The notes beneath the pieces are model-generated. The model made no database searches. It was not told the DNA's origin and was given only the letters and a program-made list of their open reading frames with translations. The position numbers and the translations under genes are program-made. Below, piece by piece: positions 32,778 to 34,407 of a stretch of DNA of 34,407 nucleotides. Numbering within the stretch: position 1 is the first letter of the stretch; every line of letters starts with the position of its first letter. This DNA comes from CAYURR01 sp964446745 (GTDB taxonomy: Bacteria; Bacillota; Clostridia; Lachnospirales; WQUN01), in NCBI GenBank assembly GCA_964446745.1, contig CAYURR010000010.1:1-34407 (forward strand). The letters run 5' to 3'.

Positions 32778-33605
32778 TTATCCTCCATACACTATGTTAT
32801 CAATCCGTACATTCAATCCGTGACCACGCGCGGCATCGGCCAAAGCCTTCATCGTCTGCGCGTCGGTCTTTTTATATGCCTCGGGCTTGAAATGTACGGA
32901 AGTGGCCTTTGACATCCCGAGAGGGTGGTAGTTCAGCAATTCGTAGTACAATATCCCCTTTAGCCCGGCTAAAAAGCCCGCTATAGCAGAGATCTCATCG
33001 ACACTATCGTTAATACCCGCGATCACGGGCGTACGTACGATCAATTGCGCACCGTTTTCGGATGCCGCGGCAATATTGCGCAGCACTGCGTCGTTGCGTT
33101 GTCTTGTATATAGCTTATGCCTCTCGGGATCAAAGAGCTTCAAATCGCACATCACGAGATCACACAACGCGCAGACCTCCAACACCGTATCGGTCTCAAC
33201 GCTCATATTTGTCTCTATCGCGGTATGTATACCCGCCGATCTGAGGCTCGTTAATAACTCCTTTAGAAAATCCGCTTGCAGCATTGGTTCGCCGCCGGAA
33301 ACGGTTACACCGCCAAAATCACCGTAGTAGGGCCTATCAAGCTCGATCTGTGCGAGTACCTGCGAAACGCTCATTTCCGTGCCGCAGATTTCCTTCGCGC
33401 CCGAAAAGCAGCCGCTTTCGCACATGCCGCAGCCGATGCATTTGTCCGGATTTGTGAGGGTTTCTGAGCCGCGAAAGACAGTCTCCGGGTTGTGACACCA
33501 CCGGCAGCGCATGTTGCAACCCTTTAAAAACACTGTCGTACGTATGCCGGGACCGTCGTGCACACTGCAATGCTGTATGTCTGAGATCAATCCTGTTGCT
33601 GTCAT
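32778..33605 (-). CDS. glycyl radical enzyme activase (radical SAM)
   Basis: 275-residue radical SAM enzyme that installs the glycyl radical on its partner. It starts MTATGLISDIQHCSVHDGPGIRTTVFLKGC, with the SAM-cluster motif C30-x3-C34-x2-C37 and WCHNPET, and has SGGEPM (103-108). The inserted ferredoxin-like segment has a single C56-x2-C59-x2-C62-x3-C66 set, plus C74, whereas many activases of this type carry two such sets. It is therefore a short version with probably one auxiliary [4Fe-4S] cluster. GGAGGAAACT precedes the ATG. It sits between the LacI-type regulator (11-nt gap) and the enzyme gene (3-nt gap), one operon. Confidence 0.93.
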   Translation of the reverse strand: MTATGLISDIQHCSVHDGPGIRTTVFLKGCNMRCRWCHNPETVFRGSETLTNPDKCIGCGMCESGCFSGAKEICGTEMSVSQVLAQIELDRPYYGDFGGVTVSGGEPMLQADFLKELLTSLRSAGIHTAIETNMSVETDTVLEVCALCDLVMCDLKLFDPERHKLYTRQRNDAVLRNIAAASENGAQLIVRTPVIAGINDSVDEISAIAGFLAGLKGILYYELLNYHPLGMSKATSVHFKPEAYKKTDAQTMKALADAARGHGLNVRIDNIVYGG

Positions 33606-33616
33606 AGTTTCCTCCG

Positions 33617-34407
33617 TTACTTAACCGAATCGCGTTCGACTATGGAGCTGGGGTTGTAGTAACGCTGCAGCGCCGAACGCGGATTTTGCAAACGATTCAA
33701 CATCAAGGCTATACTCTGCTCCGCAATGGCCTTTCTATCGATCTGAACCGTTGTTAATTTTGGTACGATAAAATCACATATGCTCGCGTTGTCAAAGCTT
33801 ATGACCGATACATCCTCGGGTATGCTGATGCCCTTTTGCGTGAGCGTGCGTATGAGCATGACTGCGGATTTGTCGCAGTGGCAGACAAACGCGTCGGGCA
33901 TATCCTCTGGGACTTCGATATCGACGATGTATTCGCCTGAGAGTGGATTGTTGTTTGAAAGCTGCCAGCTGTCGTTATATGCGAGTCCGTTTAGTTTTAA
34001 CGCCTTTAGATAGCCGAAATAGCGATCACATATGCTTGAGGTCTGGGTGATGTTGCCTACAAAGCCGATTCGTTTATGACCGCGCTTGATTAAGTAATTC
34101 GTTACCTCATAACCCATGTAGTAATTGTCCGAGATCACGCAGTCCATCGGGAAGTCCGCGTTGTAGAAGTCAATGGCAATAAAGACCGTGTTGATGCCCA
34201 TTAGTTTAGTAAGATATGACGGAGACAATTCGCCGCATAAAAAAATGCCGCTGTAGCTGTCGGTCATCAATTGGGGAGGCAGCTCGTTTTGTGTCTCAAG
34301 CTCCGTGTCTATGACAAAGTATCGCAGATTGTAATCAGACTTTGTGCAGTAATTGTTTATGTAGTAGTAGATCGTCGTGTAAAACGTGTCGTCCTCGAGG
34401 AAGAATC
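33617..34407 (-). CDS. LacI/GalR family transcriptional regulator, 5' part missing
   Basis: Reverse-strand reading is open to the window edge, starting in FFLEDDTFYTTIYYYINNY. The visible 263 residues are the periplasmic-binding-protein-like ligand domain: SYSGIFLCGELS, FIAIDFYNADFPMDCVISDNYYMGYEVTNYLIKRGHKRIGFVGN, PDAFVCHCDKSAVMLIRTLTQKGISIPEDVSVISFDN and the C-terminal PKLTTVQIDRKAIAEQSIALMLNRL. These are standard LacI-family elements. The DNA-binding helix-turn-helix would lie beyond position 34407. It is the first visible gene of the operon with the activase and glycyl radical enzyme and probably senses a sugar-like inducer for them. Confidence 0.9.
   Translation of the reverse strand, partial: FFLEDDTFYTTIYYYINNYCTKSDYNLRYFVIDTELETQNELPPQLMTDSYSGIFLCGELSPSYLTKLMGINTVFIAIDFYNADFPMDCVISDNYYMGYEVTNYLIKRGHKRIGFVGNITQTSSICDRYFGYLKALKLNGLAYNDSWQLSNNNPLSGEYIVDIEVPEDMPDAFVCHCDKSAVMLIRTLTQKGISIPEDVSVISFDNASICDFIVPKLTTVQIDRKAIAEQSIALMLNRLQNPRSALQRYYNPSSIVERDSVK

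Noticed and set aside
33617..34270. Complete 217-codon regulator starting at 34270
   Set aside because: The frame stays open to the window edge and the upstream translation matches the LacI-family ligand domain, so the apparent start is internal and the gene is cut by the window.

Overview
The window reads as chromosome of an anaerobic, Gram-positive-type bacterium, most likely a member of the Clostridia (Firmicutes). The reasons are strong GGAGG-type ribosome binding sites, the miaB-mutS-mutL gene order, an oxygen-sensitive glycyl radical enzyme with its activase, a BlaI/BlaR1/MecA-type beta-lactam module, lipoproteins with a lipobox, and no outer-membrane genes. This is inference; there is no rRNA gene or other direct taxonomic marker. 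No tRNA, rRNA, CRISPR array, insertion sequence or integrase was recognised, and no gap between genes exceeds 300 bases.

Left part (1-12745): a truncated MATE efflux gene runs leftward off the edge. A tightly overlapping divergent promoter pair drives it and a rightward run: a TIM-barrel sugar isomerase, miaB (tRNA modification), mutS and mutL (mismatch repair). A second rightward block (7623-12745) packs two Gfo/Idh/MocA oxidoreductases, two xylose-isomerase-like TIM-barrel proteins and a uroporphyrinogen-decarboxylase-like protein. It looks like a catabolic operon for an unusual sugar, glycoside or cyclitol.

Middle (12732-23303): an AT-rich leftward two-gene cassette (12732-15806) encodes a large double P-loop ATPase (a KGGVGR-variant ParA-like domain followed by an AAA/STAND-like domain) and a small protein that resembles the HEPN fold. 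It is a candidate undescribed defence or conflict system. To its right lies a PucR-type regulator, an NCS1 cytosine/hydantoin-type permease, a DUF917 (S-methyl-thiohydantoin desulfurase family) protein and a HyuA-like hydantoinase/oxoprolinase: a probable uptake and breakdown unit for a hydantoin- or pyrimidine-like ring compound. A leftward UroD-like gene follows.

Right part (23304-34407): a leftward lipoprotein gene and a DUF1861-like beta-propeller gene, then a rightward beta-lactam response module: blaI repressor, blaR1 sensor-protease, and, after a terminator and a promoter carrying two tandem BlaI-like dyads, a MecA-type penicillin-binding protein and a translationally coupled lipoprotein. 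Finally a leftward LacI-type regulator, glycyl radical activase and glycyl radical enzyme form an operon whose active-site motif (GCNW) differs from the known diol-dehydratase and PFL types.

Two structural themes recur. Two intergenic copies of a large hairpin repeat (2949-3003 and 21744-21844) share hairpin arms and a 17-nt loop. Two convergent gene pairs overlap at their 3' ends (12732-12745 and 30630-30662).
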